NCBI RefSeq assembly: GCF_001874525.1
Contig: NZ_LKAQ01000004.1
Location: 1-64,000, forward strand
Source of the DNA: Pseudodesulfovibrio hydrargyri
GTDB lineage: Bacteria; Desulfobacterota; Desulfovibrionia; Desulfovibrionales; Desulfovibrionaceae
Length of the DNA: 64,000 nucleotides
Direction of reading: 5' to 3'
In this document: piece after piece, positions 39,143 to 50,291 of the stretch
Layout: each line of letters opens with the position of its first letter
How positions within the stretch are numbered: position 1 is the stretch's first letter
Translations under genes and position numbers: made by a program
The notes under the pieces: generated by a model
What the model was told of the DNA's origin: nothing
Databases searched by the model: none
The model's input: only the letters and a program-made list of their open reading frames with translations

Positions 39143-39937
39143 ATGAAAACGCAACGCACTCAAACGGAAGGGAACAAGATGCCGCCCGTGAACGTCAGCC
39201 AGGGGATCATCCTGCACGTCAACGACGTGACCGTCAGCTTCGACGGCTTCAAGGCCCTGAACAAGCTCTCCATGGCCATCGACGACGGCTCCCTGCACTG
39301 CATCATCGGCCCCAACGGCGCGGGCAAGACCACCATGCTGGACATCATCACCGGCAAGACGCGCCCGGACGAGGGGACCGTGTTCTTCGGCTCCGACCTG
39401 GAGCTGACCCGGCTCAGCGAGCCCGAGGTGGCCCGCGCCGGGGTCGGGCGGAAATTCCAGACCCCGACGGTCTTCGAGCGGCTGACCCTGTTCGAGAACC
39501 TGGAGCTGGCCCTCAAGGCGGACAAGGGGCTGCTTTCCAGCCTGTTCTGGAAACTCTCCGGCGAACAGAAGGAGCGCATAGAAGAGGTCCTGGAGATCAT
39601 CGGGGCCCGGAACGTGGCCCACATGGAGGCCGGTCTGCTGTCCCACGGGCAGAAGCAGTGGCTGGAGATCGGCATGCTGCTCATGCAGTCCCCGCGACTG
39701 CTGCTCCTGGACGAACCGGCCGCGGGCATGACGCCCCAGGAGCTGGAGAACTCCATCCGGCTGCTCAACTCCCTCAAGGGCGAGCATACCGTGGTGGTCA
39801 TCGAGCACGACATGGAGTTCGTCCGGGCCATCGCCGAACGGGTCACGGTCCTGCACGAAGGCAGCGTCCTGGCCGAAGGCAGCATGGATTTTGTGCAGAA
39901 CGACCCCAAGGTCGTCGAAGTCTACCTCGGAGAATAG
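39143..39937 (+). CDS. urtD: Urea ABC transporter ATPase UrtD
   Basis: A 264-residue LivG-type ATPase. Walker A GPNGAGKTTMLD, Walker B LLLLDEPAAGMT. The signature reads LSHGQKQWLEIG, the form usual for UrtD. Two starts are possible: the ATG at 39143 has little ribosome site, while the ATG at 39179 follows GGAAGGGA and may be the true start. Confidence 0.93.
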   Translation: MKTQRTQTEGNKMPPVNVSQGIILHVNDVTVSFDGFKALNKLSMAIDDGSLHCIIGPNGAGKTTMLDIITGKTRPDEGTVFFGSDLELTRLSEPEVARAGVGRKFQTPTVFERLTLFENLELALKADKGLLSSLFWKLSGEQKERIEEVLEIIGARNVAHMEAGLLSHGQKQWLEIGMLLMQSPRLLLLDEPAAGMTPQELENSIRLLNSLKGEHTVVVIEHDMEFVRAIAERVTVLHEGSVLAEGSMDFVQNDPKVVEVYLGE

Positions 39938-39938
39938 C

Positions 39939-40634
39939 ATGTTCACGGTAACCGGACTGAATCAATACTACGGAGGCAGCCACATCCTGCGGGACGTGAA
40001 CCTGCATATCGACAAGGGCTCGTGCGTCTGCCTCATGGGCCGCAACGGCGTGGGCAAGACCACCCTGCTCAAATCGGTCATGGGACTGATCCCCATCCGC
40101 AGCGGCTCCATAGAACTCGACGGCGAGGACCTGGCCCGGGACCCGGCCGCCGCGCGGGCCCGCAAGGGCATCGGCTACGTCCCCCAGGGCAGGGAGATCT
40201 TCCCCGGCCTGACCGTGGAGGAGAACCTGCGCGTAGGGCTGACCGGCCGCCGGGACGGAAGCAAGGTCATCCCCGAAGATATCTACGAGTTCTTTCCGGT
40301 GCTCAAGGAAATGCTCCACCGCAAGGGCGGCGACCTGTCCGGCGGGCAACAGCAGCAGCTGGCCATCGGCCGCGCCCTGGCCTCGGACCCGCACATGCTC
40401 ATCCTGGACGAGCCCACCGAGGGCATCCAGCCCAACATCGTGCAGCTGATCGGCGACATCATCATCCGGCTGAACGACGAGAAGGGGCTGACCGTGCTGC
40501 TGGTCGAGCAGAAATTGAAATTCGCCCGCAAGGTGGGCCGCCAGTTCTACATCATGGACCGGGGGCACACCGTGGCCGAAGGCCGGATGGACGCATTGGA
40601 CGACACGCTCATCAGCGAGTATCTTACCGTCTAG
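39939..40634 (+). CDS. urtE: Urea ABC transporter ATPase UrtE
   Basis: A 231-residue LivF-type ATPase. It begins MFTVTGLNQYYGGSHILRDV, has Walker A GRNGVGKTTLLK, signature LSGGQQQQLAIGRAL and Walker B MLILDEPTEGIQPN, the last a typical UrtE wording. ATG at 39939 follows CGGAGAA. It ends one base before ureD, joining uptake to urease maturation in one operon. Confidence 0.95.
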   Translation: MFTVTGLNQYYGGSHILRDVNLHIDKGSCVCLMGRNGVGKTTLLKSVMGLIPIRSGSIELDGEDLARDPAAARARKGIGYVPQGREIFPGLTVEENLRVGLTGRRDGSKVIPEDIYEFFPVLKEMLHRKGGDLSGGQQQQLAIGRALASDPHMLILDEPTEGIQPNIVQLIGDIIIRLNDEKGLTVLLVEQKLKFARKVGRQFYIMDRGHTVAEGRMDALDDTLISEYLTV

Positions 40635-40635
40635 C

Positions 40636-41496
40636 ATGAGCGGACTGGAACTGACACCGCGCGGGGCCCTGGACACGGACTCCGGCTGGAAAGCGGAACT
40701 CGGCATCGACTTCTCCCTTTCCCACGGCCGGACCATCCTTTCCCGCCGCCACACCGGGCCCCTGACCCTGCAGCGCCCTTTCTACCCGGAGGGCGACGCG
40801 GTCTGCCACGTCTACGCCCTGCACCCCCCGGGGGGCGTGGTCGGCGGGGACAGGCTGCGTTTCGACGTCCGGGCGAGGACGGACGCCCACGGGCTGGTGA
40901 CCACGCCCGCCGCGGGCAAGTTCTACCGTTCCGCCGGGCCCCTGGCGGTCCAGGAACAGCGCCTTCGCGTGGACGCGGGCGGGACCCTGGACTGGCTCCC
41001 GCTGGAGACCATCGTCTATCCCGGGGCCGACGCCCGGCTGGACACCCGGGTGGACCTTGCCGGCGACGCCTGCTTTTTCGGATGGGAGGTGGTCTGCCTC
41101 GGCCTGCCCGCCTCGGGCGCGCCTTTTGATAGCGGCCGGTTCATCCAGTCGTTCGAGGTCCACCGGGACGGCGGGCCGGTGCTGCTCGAACGCGCCCGGT
41201 ACCAGGGCGGCTCGGCGCTGCTGACCGAACAGTGGGGCCTGGACGGCTTCACGGTGTTCGGCACCCTGATCGGGACAGTGGACGGCCGGGACCTGGCCGA
41301 GAGGATACGCGGGCGGGCGGACGAGCTCGCGGCGACGGAACGATTTTCCCTGACCCAAATGGACGGACTGACCGTCTGCCGGGTCATGGGCGACAACGCC
41401 TTCAGGGTTCGCGATCTGCTGGCCGCGGCCTGGGGCACGATGCGAATGGAACGGCTCGGGCGGGCGGCCTGCCCCCCCAGGGTCTGGAACACATAG
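40636..41496 (+). CDS. ureD: Urease accessory protein UreD
   Basis: A 286-residue accessory protein that binds apo-urease and opens the nickel channel together with UreF and UreG. Conserved: LHPPGGVVGGDRLRFDV, TPAAGKFYRS, WLPLETIVYPGA and GWEVVCLG. It begins one base after urtE. ureD at the head of the urease genes is a common order. Confidence 0.93.
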   Translation: MSGLELTPRGALDTDSGWKAELGIDFSLSHGRTILSRRHTGPLTLQRPFYPEGDAVCHVYALHPPGGVVGGDRLRFDVRARTDAHGLVTTPAAGKFYRSAGPLAVQEQRLRVDAGGTLDWLPLETIVYPGADARLDTRVDLAGDACFFGWEVVCLGLPASGAPFDSGRFIQSFEVHRDGGPVLLERARYQGGSALLTEQWGLDGFTVFGTLIGTVDGRDLAERIRGRADELAATERFSLTQMDGLTVCRVMGDNAFRVRDLLAAAWGTMRMERLGRAACPPRVWNT

Positions 41497-41514
41497 TCAT
41501 TCAAGGAGTTTTCG

Positions 41515-41817
<303 letters not shown>

Positions 41818-41826
41818 GGGAGAGCC

Positions 41827-42135
41827 ATGATACCCGGAGAGATCCTCTACGCCGAGGGCGGCATCGAATTGAACGCCGACCGAGAAACCGTCACCGTGAC
41901 CGTGGCCAACACCGGCGACCGGCCCATCCAGGTCGGCTCGCACTACCATTTTTCCGAGACCAACGAGGCCCTGTCCTTTGACCGCGAAAAGGCGCGGGGA
42001 TTCAGGCTGAACATCCCGGCGGGCACGGCCGTCCGCTTCGAGCCGGGCCAGTCCCGCGACGTGGAACTGGTGGCCCTGGCGGGCAAACGGGAAGTCTACG
42101 GATTCAACGCCAAAACCATGGGCAAACTGGACTAG
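41827..42135 (+). CDS. ureB: Urease beta subunit
   Basis: A 102-residue subunit with [16 protein letters not shown] at the start, the [21 protein letters not shown] core and [11 protein letters not shown] at the end. Length is normal. GGGAG precedes the ATG, nine bases after ureA. Confidence 0.97.
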   Translation: MIPGEILYAEGGIELNADRETVTVTVANTGDRPIQVGSHYHFSETNEALSFDREKARGFRLNIPAGTAVRFEPGQSRDVELVALAGKREVYGFNAKTMGKLD

Positions 42136-42144
42136 GGGAACGGC

Positions 42145-43848
42145 ATGAGAACCATCGACAGAAAGACCTACGGAGACATGTTCGGCCCCACGGTCGGCGA
42201 TCGCGTCCGGCTGGGCGACACCGACCTGATCATCGAAGTGGAAAAGGACCACGCCGTCTACGGCGAGGAGGTCAAGTTCGGCGGCGGCAAGGTCCTGCGC
42301 GACGGCATGGGCCAGTCCCAGGCGACCAACGACGTGGCCGTGGACTGCGTCATCACCAACGCCCTGATCCTCGACCACTGGGGCATCGTCAAGGCGGACA
42401 TCGGGCTGAAGGACGGCCGCATCCACGCCATCGGCAAGGCGGGCAACCCGGATACGCAGCCCGGGGTGGACATCGTGGTCGGCCCCGGCACCGAGGCCAT
42501 CGCGGGCGAGGGGCTGATCGCCACGGCAGGCGGCATCGACTCCCACATCCATTTCATCTGCCCCCAGCAGGTGGAGGACGCCCTCATGTCCGGCGTGACC
42601 ACCATGATCGGCGGCGGCACGGGCCCGGCGGCGGGCACCAACGCCACCACCTGTACCCCCGGCCCGTGGAACATCATGCGCATGCTCCAGGCCTCCGAAG
42701 GGCTGCCCATGAACCTGGGCTGGCTGGGCAAAGGCAACGCGTCCCTGCCTGGTGCGCTCAATGAACAAATCGAGGCCGGAGCCATGGGCCTCAAGCTGCA
42801 CGAGGACTGGGGCACCACCCCGGCGGCCATCGACAACTGCCTGGACGCGGCCGAACGGTACGACGTCCAGGTGGCCATCCACACCGACACCCTGAACGAA
42901 TCCGGCTTCGTGGAGAACACCCTGGCCGCGTTCAAGGGCCGGACCATCCACGCCTACCACACCGAGGGCGCGGGCGGCGGCCACGCCCCGGACATCATCA
43001 AGGCGTGCGGCGCGCAGAACGTGCTGCCCTCCTCCACCAATCCGACCCGGCCCTACACCGTGAACACGGCCGACGAGCACCTGGACATGCTCATGGTCTG
43101 CCACCACCTGGACGCCTCCATTCCGGAGGACATCGCCTTCGCCGAATCGCGCATCCGGCGGGAGACCATCGCGGCCGAGGACATCCTGCACGACCTCGGG
43201 GCGTTCTCCATGATCGCCTCGGATTCGCAGGCCATGGGGCGCGTGGGCGAGGTCATCACCCGCACCTGGCAGACCGCGCACAAGATGAAGGTCCAGCGCG
43301 GCCCGCTGGCCGAGGACTCGGACCGCAACGACAATTTCCGGGCCAAGCGGTACATCGCCAAGTACACCATCAACCCGGCCCTGGCCCACGGCATCCAGCA
43401 CGAGGTCGGCTCCCTGGAACCGGGAAAAATGGCCGACATCGTGCTCTGGAAGCCCGCCTTTTTCGGCGCCAAGCCGGACATGGTCATCAAGGGCGGGGTC
43501 ATCGTGGCCGCGCCCATGGGCGACCCCAACGCCTCCATCCCCACGCCGCAGCCGGTCCACTACCGGCCCATGTTCGGCGCCTTCGGCCAGGCCCTGGCCG
43601 CGACCTCCCTGACCTTCGTTTCCAGGGCGGCCTTCGATCTGGGCGTGGGGGCCAAATACGGCCTGCAAAAAAGGCTCTCCCCCGTGACCGGTTCCCGCGC
43701 GGTGCAGAAGAAGGACATGATCCACAACGGATTCACCCCCTTGATCGAGGTGGACCCCCAGACCTATGAAGTGCGCGCCAACGGCGAGCTGCTGACCTGC
43801 GAACCGGCGACGGTCCTTCCGCTCGCGCAGAAGTACTTCCTGTTTTAG
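42145..43848 (+). CDS. ureC: Urease alpha (catalytic) subunit
   Basis: A 567-residue nickel hydrolase converting urea to ammonia and carbamate. All nickel and catalytic residues sit at the same numbers as in the Klebsiella enzyme: His134, His136, carbamylated Lys217, His219, His246, His272, His320 and Asp360. Length is normal and no residue is missing, so the enzyme should be active once matured. It follows ureB by nine bases. Confidence 0.98.
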   Translation: MRTIDRKTYGDMFGPTVGDRVRLGDTDLIIEVEKDHAVYGEEVKFGGGKVLRDGMGQSQATNDVAVDCVITNALILDHWGIVKADIGLKDGRIHAIGKAGNPDTQPGVDIVVGPGTEAIAGEGLIATAGGIDSHIHFICPQQVEDALMSGVTTMIGGGTGPAAGTNATTCTPGPWNIMRMLQASEGLPMNLGWLGKGNASLPGALNEQIEAGAMGLKLHEDWGTTPAAIDNCLDAAERYDVQVAIHTDTLNESGFVENTLAAFKGRTIHAYHTEGAGGGHAPDIIKACGAQNVLPSSTNPTRPYTVNTADEHLDMLMVCHHLDASIPEDIAFAESRIRRETIAAEDILHDLGAFSMIASDSQAMGRVGEVITRTWQTAHKMKVQRGPLAEDSDRNDNFRAKRYIAKYTINPALAHGIQHEVGSLEPGKMADIVLWKPAFFGAKPDMVIKGGVIVAAPMGDPNASIPTPQPVHYRPMFGAFGQALAATSLTFVSRAAFDLGVGAKYGLQKRLSPVTGSRAVQKKDMIHNGFTPLIEVDPQTYEVRANGELLTCEPATVLPLAQKYFLF

Positions 43849-43850
43849 CC

Positions 43851-44324
43851 ATGTTGAAGATCGACCGGCTGATGGCCGTCCCAGACGGCGAAATCGACGA
43901 TGTCCTGGCCCTCCCGCACGTTCTGCGGGAGCGGTCCAGGCAGCTCGTCCGCCTGGACTCCGGCCGGGAGGCCGGGCTGTTCCTGCCACGGGGCACGGTG
44001 CTGCGCGACGGCGACACCCTGCTGGCCGAGGACGGCACCCGCATCCTGGTCAGGGCCACGGACGAACCGCTGTCCGAAGTGACGTTCCCGGACGGACTGG
44101 CCATGGCCAAGGCGTGTTTCCACCTGGGCAACCGCCACGTCCCCCTGGAGATCAGCGTGGGCAGGGTGCGCTACATCCACGATCCCGTGGTGGACGACAT
44201 GCTCCGAGGCATGGGATTCAGGGTCGGCGCCCTCATGGCCCCCTTCCACCCCGAGGCCGGGGCCTACCACATGCCGGAGATCCGTCTCGGCTGCCAACCG
44301 AAACCGGTGGGGAAACGCCAGTGA
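43851..44324 (+). CDS. ureE: Urease accessory protein UreE (nickel chaperone)
   Basis: A 157-residue metallochaperone that hands nickel to the urease activation complex. The dimer-interface metal histidine is in CFHLGNRHVPLEI near residue 90. The C-terminus lacks the histidine-rich tail found in Klebsiella, so storage of many nickel ions is unlikely. It starts two bases after ureC and overlaps ureF. Confidence 0.92.
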   Translation: MLKIDRLMAVPDGEIDDVLALPHVLRERSRQLVRLDSGREAGLFLPRGTVLRDGDTLLAEDGTRILVRATDEPLSEVTFPDGLAMAKACFHLGNRHVPLEISVGRVRYIHDPVVDDMLRGMGFRVGALMAPFHPEAGAYHMPEIRLGCQPKPVGKRQ

Positions 44325-44992
44325 ACGTTTCGCCGCAACTGCTCAGGCTCATGCAGCTGGCCAGCCCCGCCCTGCCGGTGGGCACTTTCGCCTATTCCCA
44401 GGGGTTGGAGACCGGCGCCGACATGGGCGTGCGGGACGAAGCCGCCGCGTCGGCCTGGATATTCGGGGTCATGGAACACGGCCTGACCCGCCTGGACCTG
44501 CCCATCCTGGCCCGCATGCAGGCCGCCTGGCTGGACGACGACCTGCCCCGGATCGAGCACTGGTCCGCCCGCCTCCTGGCCTCGCGGGAGACCGCCGAAC
44601 TGCGCGACGAGGAACGCCAGACCGGGGCGGCCCTGGCCCGCCTTTTGCGCGATCTCGGCCTGGAGGACGCGGCGGCGTGGATTCAATCCCCCAAACGGAC
44701 CTTCGGCGCGCTGTTTAGCCTGGCCGGGGCGCGCTGGTCCATCGGAGCGGACGCCCTCTGCGCCGCCTACGCCTTCGCCTGGGCCGAAAACCAGGTGGCC
44801 GCGGCCATCAAGCTGCTCCCCATGGGGCAGACCGGCGGCCAGCGCATTCTTTCCCGGGCGGCCCAGCGCATACCCGATCTGGTGGAAGAGGCACTGGGCC
44901 TGGAAGACGACGCCGTGGGCGGCACCGCCCCGGGCCAGGTTATGGCTTCGGCCCTGCACGAAACACAGCGCACGAGGCTGTTCCGCTCCTGA
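44321..44992 (+). CDS. ureF: Urease accessory protein UreF
   Basis: A 223-residue all-helical protein of the UreDFG activation complex. Conserved [23 protein letters not shown] at the start and [16 protein letters not shown] start at 44321 was chosen because the conserved N-terminus begins there; it overlaps the ureE stop (GTGA) and has GGTGGGG upstream. Confidence 0.92.
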   Translation: MNVSPQLLRLMQLASPALPVGTFAYSQGLETGADMGVRDEAAASAWIFGVMEHGLTRLDLPILARMQAAWLDDDLPRIEHWSARLLASRETAELRDEERQTGAALARLLRDLGLEDAAAWIQSPKRTFGALFSLAGARWSIGADALCAAYAFAWAENQVAAAIKLLPMGQTGGQRILSRAAQRIPDLVEEALGLEDDAVGGTAPGQVMASALHETQRTRLFRS

Positions 44993-45020
44993 CGGCGCGC
45001 CTGACGCAAAGGATACAATC

Positions 45021-45629
<609 letters not shown>

Positions 45630-46000
45630 TACGGGAACCCCGGCGGCAGCGCCGCCCGCTCGAAAGACCGAAATCACAGCGCAACGGTCTTCGCCGTTGT
45701 CAGGCTCCCGATTTATTCGAAACAGCCCTCCCCGTTCCCGCACACGGCGCTACGCCGACGAATTGCGCACGGCATGCCGTTTTTCTCAAATTGACTGTCG
45801 GGCCACAAAGCCGAGCCCTCTCCGCAATCCATGCCTATCCTTTCGCATCAGGCAATATCCCCCCAGGATTACTGCTAATCACTGACAACGGGAGGCTTTG
45901 GCCCCACCAGTTATAACTTTCGAAGTCTCATTGTCATCACAGCCGAATTATGTACTATCGTGCCATGAGTATCCATTAACCAACCGAAAAGGAGACAACG
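45630..46000. other. Gene-free spacer after urease
   Basis: About 370 bases. Two small hairpins, GGCGGC-A-GCGCCGCC near 45643-45657 and CAACGG-TCTTCG-CCGTTG (45682-45698), may end the urease transcript, though no T-run follows. The last 100 bases are AT-rich and probably contain the promoter of the next operon; AAAAGGAG precedes its ATG. Confidence 0.45.
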
Positions 46001-46555
46001 ATGAAAACGAGAATCTTGGGTTGCGCTTTACTTGTTTTGGTCATGACGGTCGGCATGGCTTCCGCTGAACAGGCCCCCCGGAAGGTGTACGATCTTGCCG
46101 AGGGACAGCTGGCGGCCCTGGGATCCGACCCGGTTATCGTGGAAGCGGTCAAGGCCCAGAACGCAAAAGGGATGTCCTTGGCCGAAATTCAGGCCATGGA
46201 CGAAAAATGGATGAATACGCCCGGCGTTGATCCCTTCATGAAAGCCCTCATGGATTCCGAGCTCGGCAAGCACCTTCGGACGTTGCAGGAATCCAAGGAT
46301 TACTACGCGGAAATTTTTGTCATGGACAATCAGGGAGCCAATGTCGGCATGACCGACAAGACCTCCGATTATTGGCAAGGCGATGAAGCCAAATTCCAAA
46401 AATCCTTTTCCAATGGCGCAGGCGCCATCTTCGTTGACGAAGTGGAGTTCGACGACTCCACGCAGGCCTATCTGGTCCAGGTCTCCGTTCCCGTCGTTGA
46501 CGGGGGAAAAGCCATTGGGGCCATTACCTTCGGTATTGATGTGGACAAGATATAG
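46001..46555 (+). CDS. Secreted PDC/Cache-type sensor domain protein
   Basis: A 184-residue periplasmic protein: signal peptide (cut near ASA), then a single PDC-fold sensor domain. Segments [32 protein letters not shown] and the closing [22 protein letters not shown] are those of extracytoplasmic Cache domains of chemoreceptors and histidine kinases, yet there is no membrane anchor or signalling domain. It is followed 52 bases later by a chemoreceptor gene that lacks such a domain, so it likely acts as that receptor's ligand-sensing partner. Confidence 0.8.
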   Translation: MKTRILGCALLVLVMTVGMASAEQAPRKVYDLAEGQLAALGSDPVIVEAVKAQNAKGMSLAEIQAMDEKWMNTPGVDPFMKALMDSELGKHLRTLQESKDYYAEIFVMDNQGANVGMTDKTSDYWQGDEAKFQKSFSNGAGAIFVDEVEFDDSTQAYLVQVSVPVVDGGKAIGAITFGIDVDKI

Positions 46556-46607
46556 GTGGCCACCCGGCGGGCACTCCGTTGCCCGCCGCCCGCTTCGAGG
46601 AGGGAGT

Positions 46608-48245
46608 ATGTTGCGTCTCAGGGATATCAGAATTGGCTTCAAACTGCTGCTGATCTACAGTGTTCTCGCCCTGCTGCTCATCGGAGTCGGAGTTGTCGGC
46701 ATCCTGGGCGCGCGCGCCATCGAAGGGGAATTGCTGGAGGTCTTCAATATCCATCTTCCCGGCACCAACCTGCTGCTCGGTGCTGATCGGGATCTGCAAA
46801 AGCTGCTCGTGGCCGAGCGATCGATGATCTTCACCAATTCCAATTCGGAGGCCTTCAAAACGCTGGTCGACGATTACAATACCAGCCTGCGGCAGTTCAA
46901 GGAACGGGTCGACCAGTTCATCCCATTGGCGGCAACCGACCACGAGAAAACACTCATCACGCGGTTCAAGGCGGCCATGCAGGAGTGGGAACCTCTCTCG
47001 CGACAGGTTGTTGAAGGCCGGGTTGCCGATACGCGCGAGGGCCGAAGGCTGGCTCTTGACCTGACCCTCAAGGACGCGGCCACAAAATTCGAAGTAATGC
47101 GCGAATTCATCGATGAACTCATCAAGTTCAACCTTGAATTGGCGGCCGCCGCCAAAGGGCAGGCCACCGGGAGCTATGAACGAAACCTGATGATCATTAT
47201 CCTGGCGATCATATTCGGCATCGTTGTGGGCGGGGGGATGGCCGTGATGATTTCCAGGACCATTTCCGGTCCCATCAATCTTGGGCTGACGTTTGCCAGC
47301 CGGATGGCCGGAGGCGATATGACGACGGATATTCCCATCGACCAGAACGACGAGATCGGCAAGCTCGTCAAGGCGCTCAACAAAATGGTTCTTCGCATGC
47401 GCTCCGCCGTCAACGACGTGCAACTCTCCTCCCACAGCATCACGGAAGGAGCCGAGGAACTCGCCGACACGGCCCTGAATCTGGCCCAAAAATCCTCGGA
47501 ACAGGCCAACAGCGTGGAGGAGATATCCTCATCCATGGAACTGATGGGAGCGAATATCCGGCAGAATGCGGAAAGCGCCACCGAAACGGAGAGAATCGCG
47601 CTCTCGGTGGCTTCCGATGCGGAAAAGGGAGGCGAAGCCGTGGCCCGGACAGCGGATGCCATGAAACAGATCGCCGAAAAGATATCCATCATCGAAGAGA
47701 TCGCCCGCCAGACCAACCTGTTGGCGCTCAATGCCGCCATCGAAGCCGCCCGGGCCGGTGAACACGGAAAGGGGTTTGCCGTAGTCGCGGCGGAAGTGCG
47801 CAAACTGGCCGAACGCAGCGGACAGGCCGCCGGAGAGATCAGTGATCTTTCTTTCAGCAGCGTGGCCGTGGCGGAAGAGGCGGGTTCCATGCTCGCCAAA
47901 ATAGTTCCCGAGATCAAAAGAACGGCTGAATTGATCCAGAAAATCACATCGGCCAGCCAGGAGCAGGACCAGGGGGCGATCGAAATCAACAGGGCCATTC
48001 AGTCCCTCGATGTCGTGGTCCAGGAAAACACCGCCATCTCGGAAAGGACCGCTGCAAACGTCGAGGAAATGAGCAGCCAGGCCAGCCAGTTGCAACAGGC
48101 GATGACCTTCTTCTCTGTCGGCGGCATGCAGCGACCCGCAACGGCGGCGTATGCGGAACAGCGCACCGCCCCCTCAATACCGGCCGAAGAGACGGAAACG
48201 CCTACCCAGGCGGAAGAGGATGCAGATGAATTCGCCCGTTTTTAG
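46608..48245 (+). CDS. Methyl-accepting chemotaxis protein
   Basis: A 545-residue receptor. Membrane helix 1 at about 10-35, a periplasmic four-helix-bundle-type domain to about 190, helix 2, a HAMP linker ([10 protein letters not shown] to [11 protein letters not shown]), then the coiled-coil signalling domain with the conserved tip [33 protein letters not shown] stretch. The C-terminus is acidic and lacks a CheR/CheB-tethering pentapeptide. GAGGAGGGAG precedes the ATG at 46608. Paired with the secreted PDC protein upstream. Confidence 0.92.
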   Translation: MLRLRDIRIGFKLLLIYSVLALLLIGVGVVGILGARAIEGELLEVFNIHLPGTNLLLGADRDLQKLLVAERSMIFTNSNSEAFKTLVDDYNTSLRQFKERVDQFIPLAATDHEKTLITRFKAAMQEWEPLSRQVVEGRVADTREGRRLALDLTLKDAATKFEVMREFIDELIKFNLELAAAAKGQATGSYERNLMIIILAIIFGIVVGGGMAVMISRTISGPINLGLTFASRMAGGDMTTDIPIDQNDEIGKLVKALNKMVLRMRSAVNDVQLSSHSITEGAEELADTALNLAQKSSEQANSVEEISSSMELMGANIRQNAESATETERIALSVASDAEKGGEAVARTADAMKQIAEKISIIEEIARQTNLLALNAAIEAARAGEHGKGFAVVAAEVRKLAERSGQAAGEISDLSFSSVAVAEEAGSMLAKIVPEIKRTAELIQKITSASQEQDQGAIEINRAIQSLDVVVQENTAISERTAANVEEMSSQASQLQQAMTFFSVGGMQRPATAAYAEQRTAPSIPAEETETPTQAEEDADEFARF

Positions 48246-48744
48246 ATTTTAAACGGATATCCGGCGTAGCCAATCTCTTGCTGGCGGATGATTCCCGGAC
48301 ACCGGTGGCCGACTGATGAGAAGACATACGAGAGTCCCTCCGATTCCACGCATTTTGCCCCACGGGAAACGTATGGCGGGATACCATAGGGAGCGAGAGG
48401 AACGCGCGGAGGGTTGCCTTTTTGGGTGATCTGCTTCCGCGTCTCGCCCTTTTCTGCGGGAACCGGAACAAGAAAGCGGATCCACTTTATCGGAACGCAT
48501 AACGTTATTTTCAAGGTGACTCCGGCAATGCCAAGGATCGCCATGGGCATAGTTCCAGGATTGCTTCCGGCACAGCTCCCCGATACGTGCCGTAGGCCCC
48601 ACAAATCAATTGTAGATATTACCCACATATGTTTGTAGGCTCCTTTCCCATGAACATGCCCCAACACCACGGCAGCCCGGGCGAAGACACCGGCCACCGG
48701 GAATCCGCCGGAAAGATCTCCGGCCCGATCGGAGCCCATTGCCA
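48246..48744. other. Gene-free spacer
   Basis: About 500 bases between the chemoreceptor and the glycan cluster. The minus strand happens to be open for 167 codons across the whole stretch, but there is no recognisable domain and no convincing ribosome site, so I do not call a gene. GC content is lower than in the flanks. Confidence 0.4.
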
Positions 48745-49518
48745 ATGACCTCCGCCGGAACCTGGCTCGTCATCCCCTGCTTCAACGAGGAGCGGCGGCT
48801 CAGCCTGACCGGGATGGCGGACGCCCTGGAGACGTTTCCCGGCGTGCATCTGTGCATGGTGGACGACGGCAGCGCGGACGGCACCCTTGCCCTGCTCTCC
48901 GCCTTTGCCGAGAGCCATCCCGGCCGGGTGACCGTGCTGCGCCACGACCTGAACCGGGGCAAGGCCGAGGCCGTGCGCACCGGCGTGCTGCACGGGCTGG
49001 ACAACACCGGGCACCAACGGCTCGGGTACTGGGACGCCGACCTGGCCACGCCGCTCGACGAGTTGAGCCTCTTCGAGCGCGAGACCGAGCGCACTCCGGA
49101 TTGGGACATCCTCATGGGCTGCCGCCACCAGCGGCTCGGGACCAAAATCCGGCGCAAGAAGACGCGCCACTACACGGGCCGGGTGTTCGCCACCATGGTC
49201 TCCCAACTCCTCGATCTGCCGGTCTACGACACTCAGTGCGGGGCCAAGATATTCCGCCGCGACGTGATCGGCAGCCTCTTTTCCCGCCCGTTCCGGACCA
49301 CCTGGATTTTCGACGTGGAACTGCTGGCCCGGTACATCGCCGCCAAGGGCCGGGAGGCCGCGCTTGAGCGCATCCGCGAGGTCCCGCTTGACCGGTGGAC
49401 GGACGTGGGCGGTTCCAAGCTCTCCCCCGCCGCCTACCTGAAGGCGATCGGGGACCTCTTCATCCTCTCCCGCACCTATGCCGCGAAGCGCGGCTCCGAC
49501 TCCAATCGACACAGGTAG
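48745..49518 (+). CDS. Family 2 glycosyltransferase (1)
   Basis: A 257-residue GT-A enzyme similar to polyprenyl-phosphate sugar transferases. IPCFNEERRL binds the nucleotide sugar, VDDGSADGT is the DxD-type site and GYWDADLATP the metal-binding aspartates; the TQCGAKIFRRD segment is typical of the DPM1/DPG-synthase group. No membrane helices. The ATG at 48745 is used. First gene of a five-gene glycan cluster. Confidence 0.85.
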   Translation: MTSAGTWLVIPCFNEERRLSLTGMADALETFPGVHLCMVDDGSADGTLALLSAFAESHPGRVTVLRHDLNRGKAEAVRTGVLHGLDNTGHQRLGYWDADLATPLDELSLFERETERTPDWDILMGCRHQRLGTKIRRKKTRHYTGRVFATMVSQLLDLPVYDTQCGAKIFRRDVIGSLFSRPFRTTWIFDVELLARYIAAKGREAALERIREVPLDRWTDVGGSKLSPAAYLKAIGDLFILSRTYAAKRGSDSNRHR

Positions 49519-49524
49519 ATTGCC

Positions 49525-50280
49525 ATGCTGAACAACAAGAAGATCGTCCTGGTCATGCCCGCCTACAACGCGGCCGAGACCCTGGAAAGGACCTACAGAG
49601 ACATCCCCGGGGGGGTGGTCGACGAATTCATCCTGGTGGACGACATGAGCCGGGACAACACGGTCGAGGTCTCGCGCTCGCTCGGCATCTCCACCTTCCG
49701 CCACGAGCGCAACCGGGGCTACGGCGGCAACCAAAAGACCTGTTATGCCAAGGCGCTGGAAGCCGGGGCGGACATAGTGGTCATGCTCCACCCGGACTAC
49801 CAGTACACGCCCAAACTCATCCCGGCCATGGCCTCGCCCATCGCCGAGGGCGTGCACGACTGCATGCTCGGCTCGCGCATCCTGGGCAAGGGGGCGCGCA
49901 TCGGCGGCATGCCGCTCTACAAATACGTGGCCAACCGATTCCTGACCCTGCTCCAAAACCTGCTGGTCAACGAGAAGCTGTCCGAATACCACACCGGCTA
50001 CCGCGCCTTTTCCCGCGAGGTCCTGGAGCGGCTGCCGCTTGAAGGCAACAGCGACGACTTCATCTTCGACAACCAGATGCTCTGCCAGCTCATCTACGCC
50101 GGATTCCGCATCGGCGAGGTCACCTGCCCGACCAAGTACGAGAAGGAGTCCTCGTCCATCAGCTTCCTGCGCTCCTGCAAGTACGGACTCGGCGTCCTCC
50201 GCTGCTCGGCGGAGACCTTTCTGCACCGCAGGGGTCTGCGCAAGTCGGCCATGCTGGAGCCGCTGGACGGGCCCAAATAA
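49525..50280 (+). CDS. Family 2 glycosyltransferase (2)
   Basis: A 251-residue GT-A enzyme: VMPAYNAAETLERTYRDIP, LVDDMSRDNT, NRGYGGNQKTCY and MLHPDYQYTPKLIP give the donor and metal sites, and YHTGYRAFSREVLERLP the acceptor region. It begins six bases after the previous gene. Likely adds a sugar to a lipid carrier or growing chain. Confidence 0.87.
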   Translation: MLNNKKIVLVMPAYNAAETLERTYRDIPGGVVDEFILVDDMSRDNTVEVSRSLGISTFRHERNRGYGGNQKTCYAKALEAGADIVVMLHPDYQYTPKLIPAMASPIAEGVHDCMLGSRILGKGARIGGMPLYKYVANRFLTLLQNLLVNEKLSEYHTGYRAFSREVLERLPLEGNSDDFIFDNQMLCQLIYAGFRIGEVTCPTKYEKESSSISFLRSCKYGLGVLRCSAETFLHRRGLRKSAMLEPLDGPK

Positions 50281-50291
50281 CGGAGCCTGCC

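Noticed and set aside
48242..48745. 167-codon minus-strand frame in the spacer after the chemoreceptor
   Set aside because: Covers the whole spacer but has no recognisable domain and no good ribosome site; kept only as a note.
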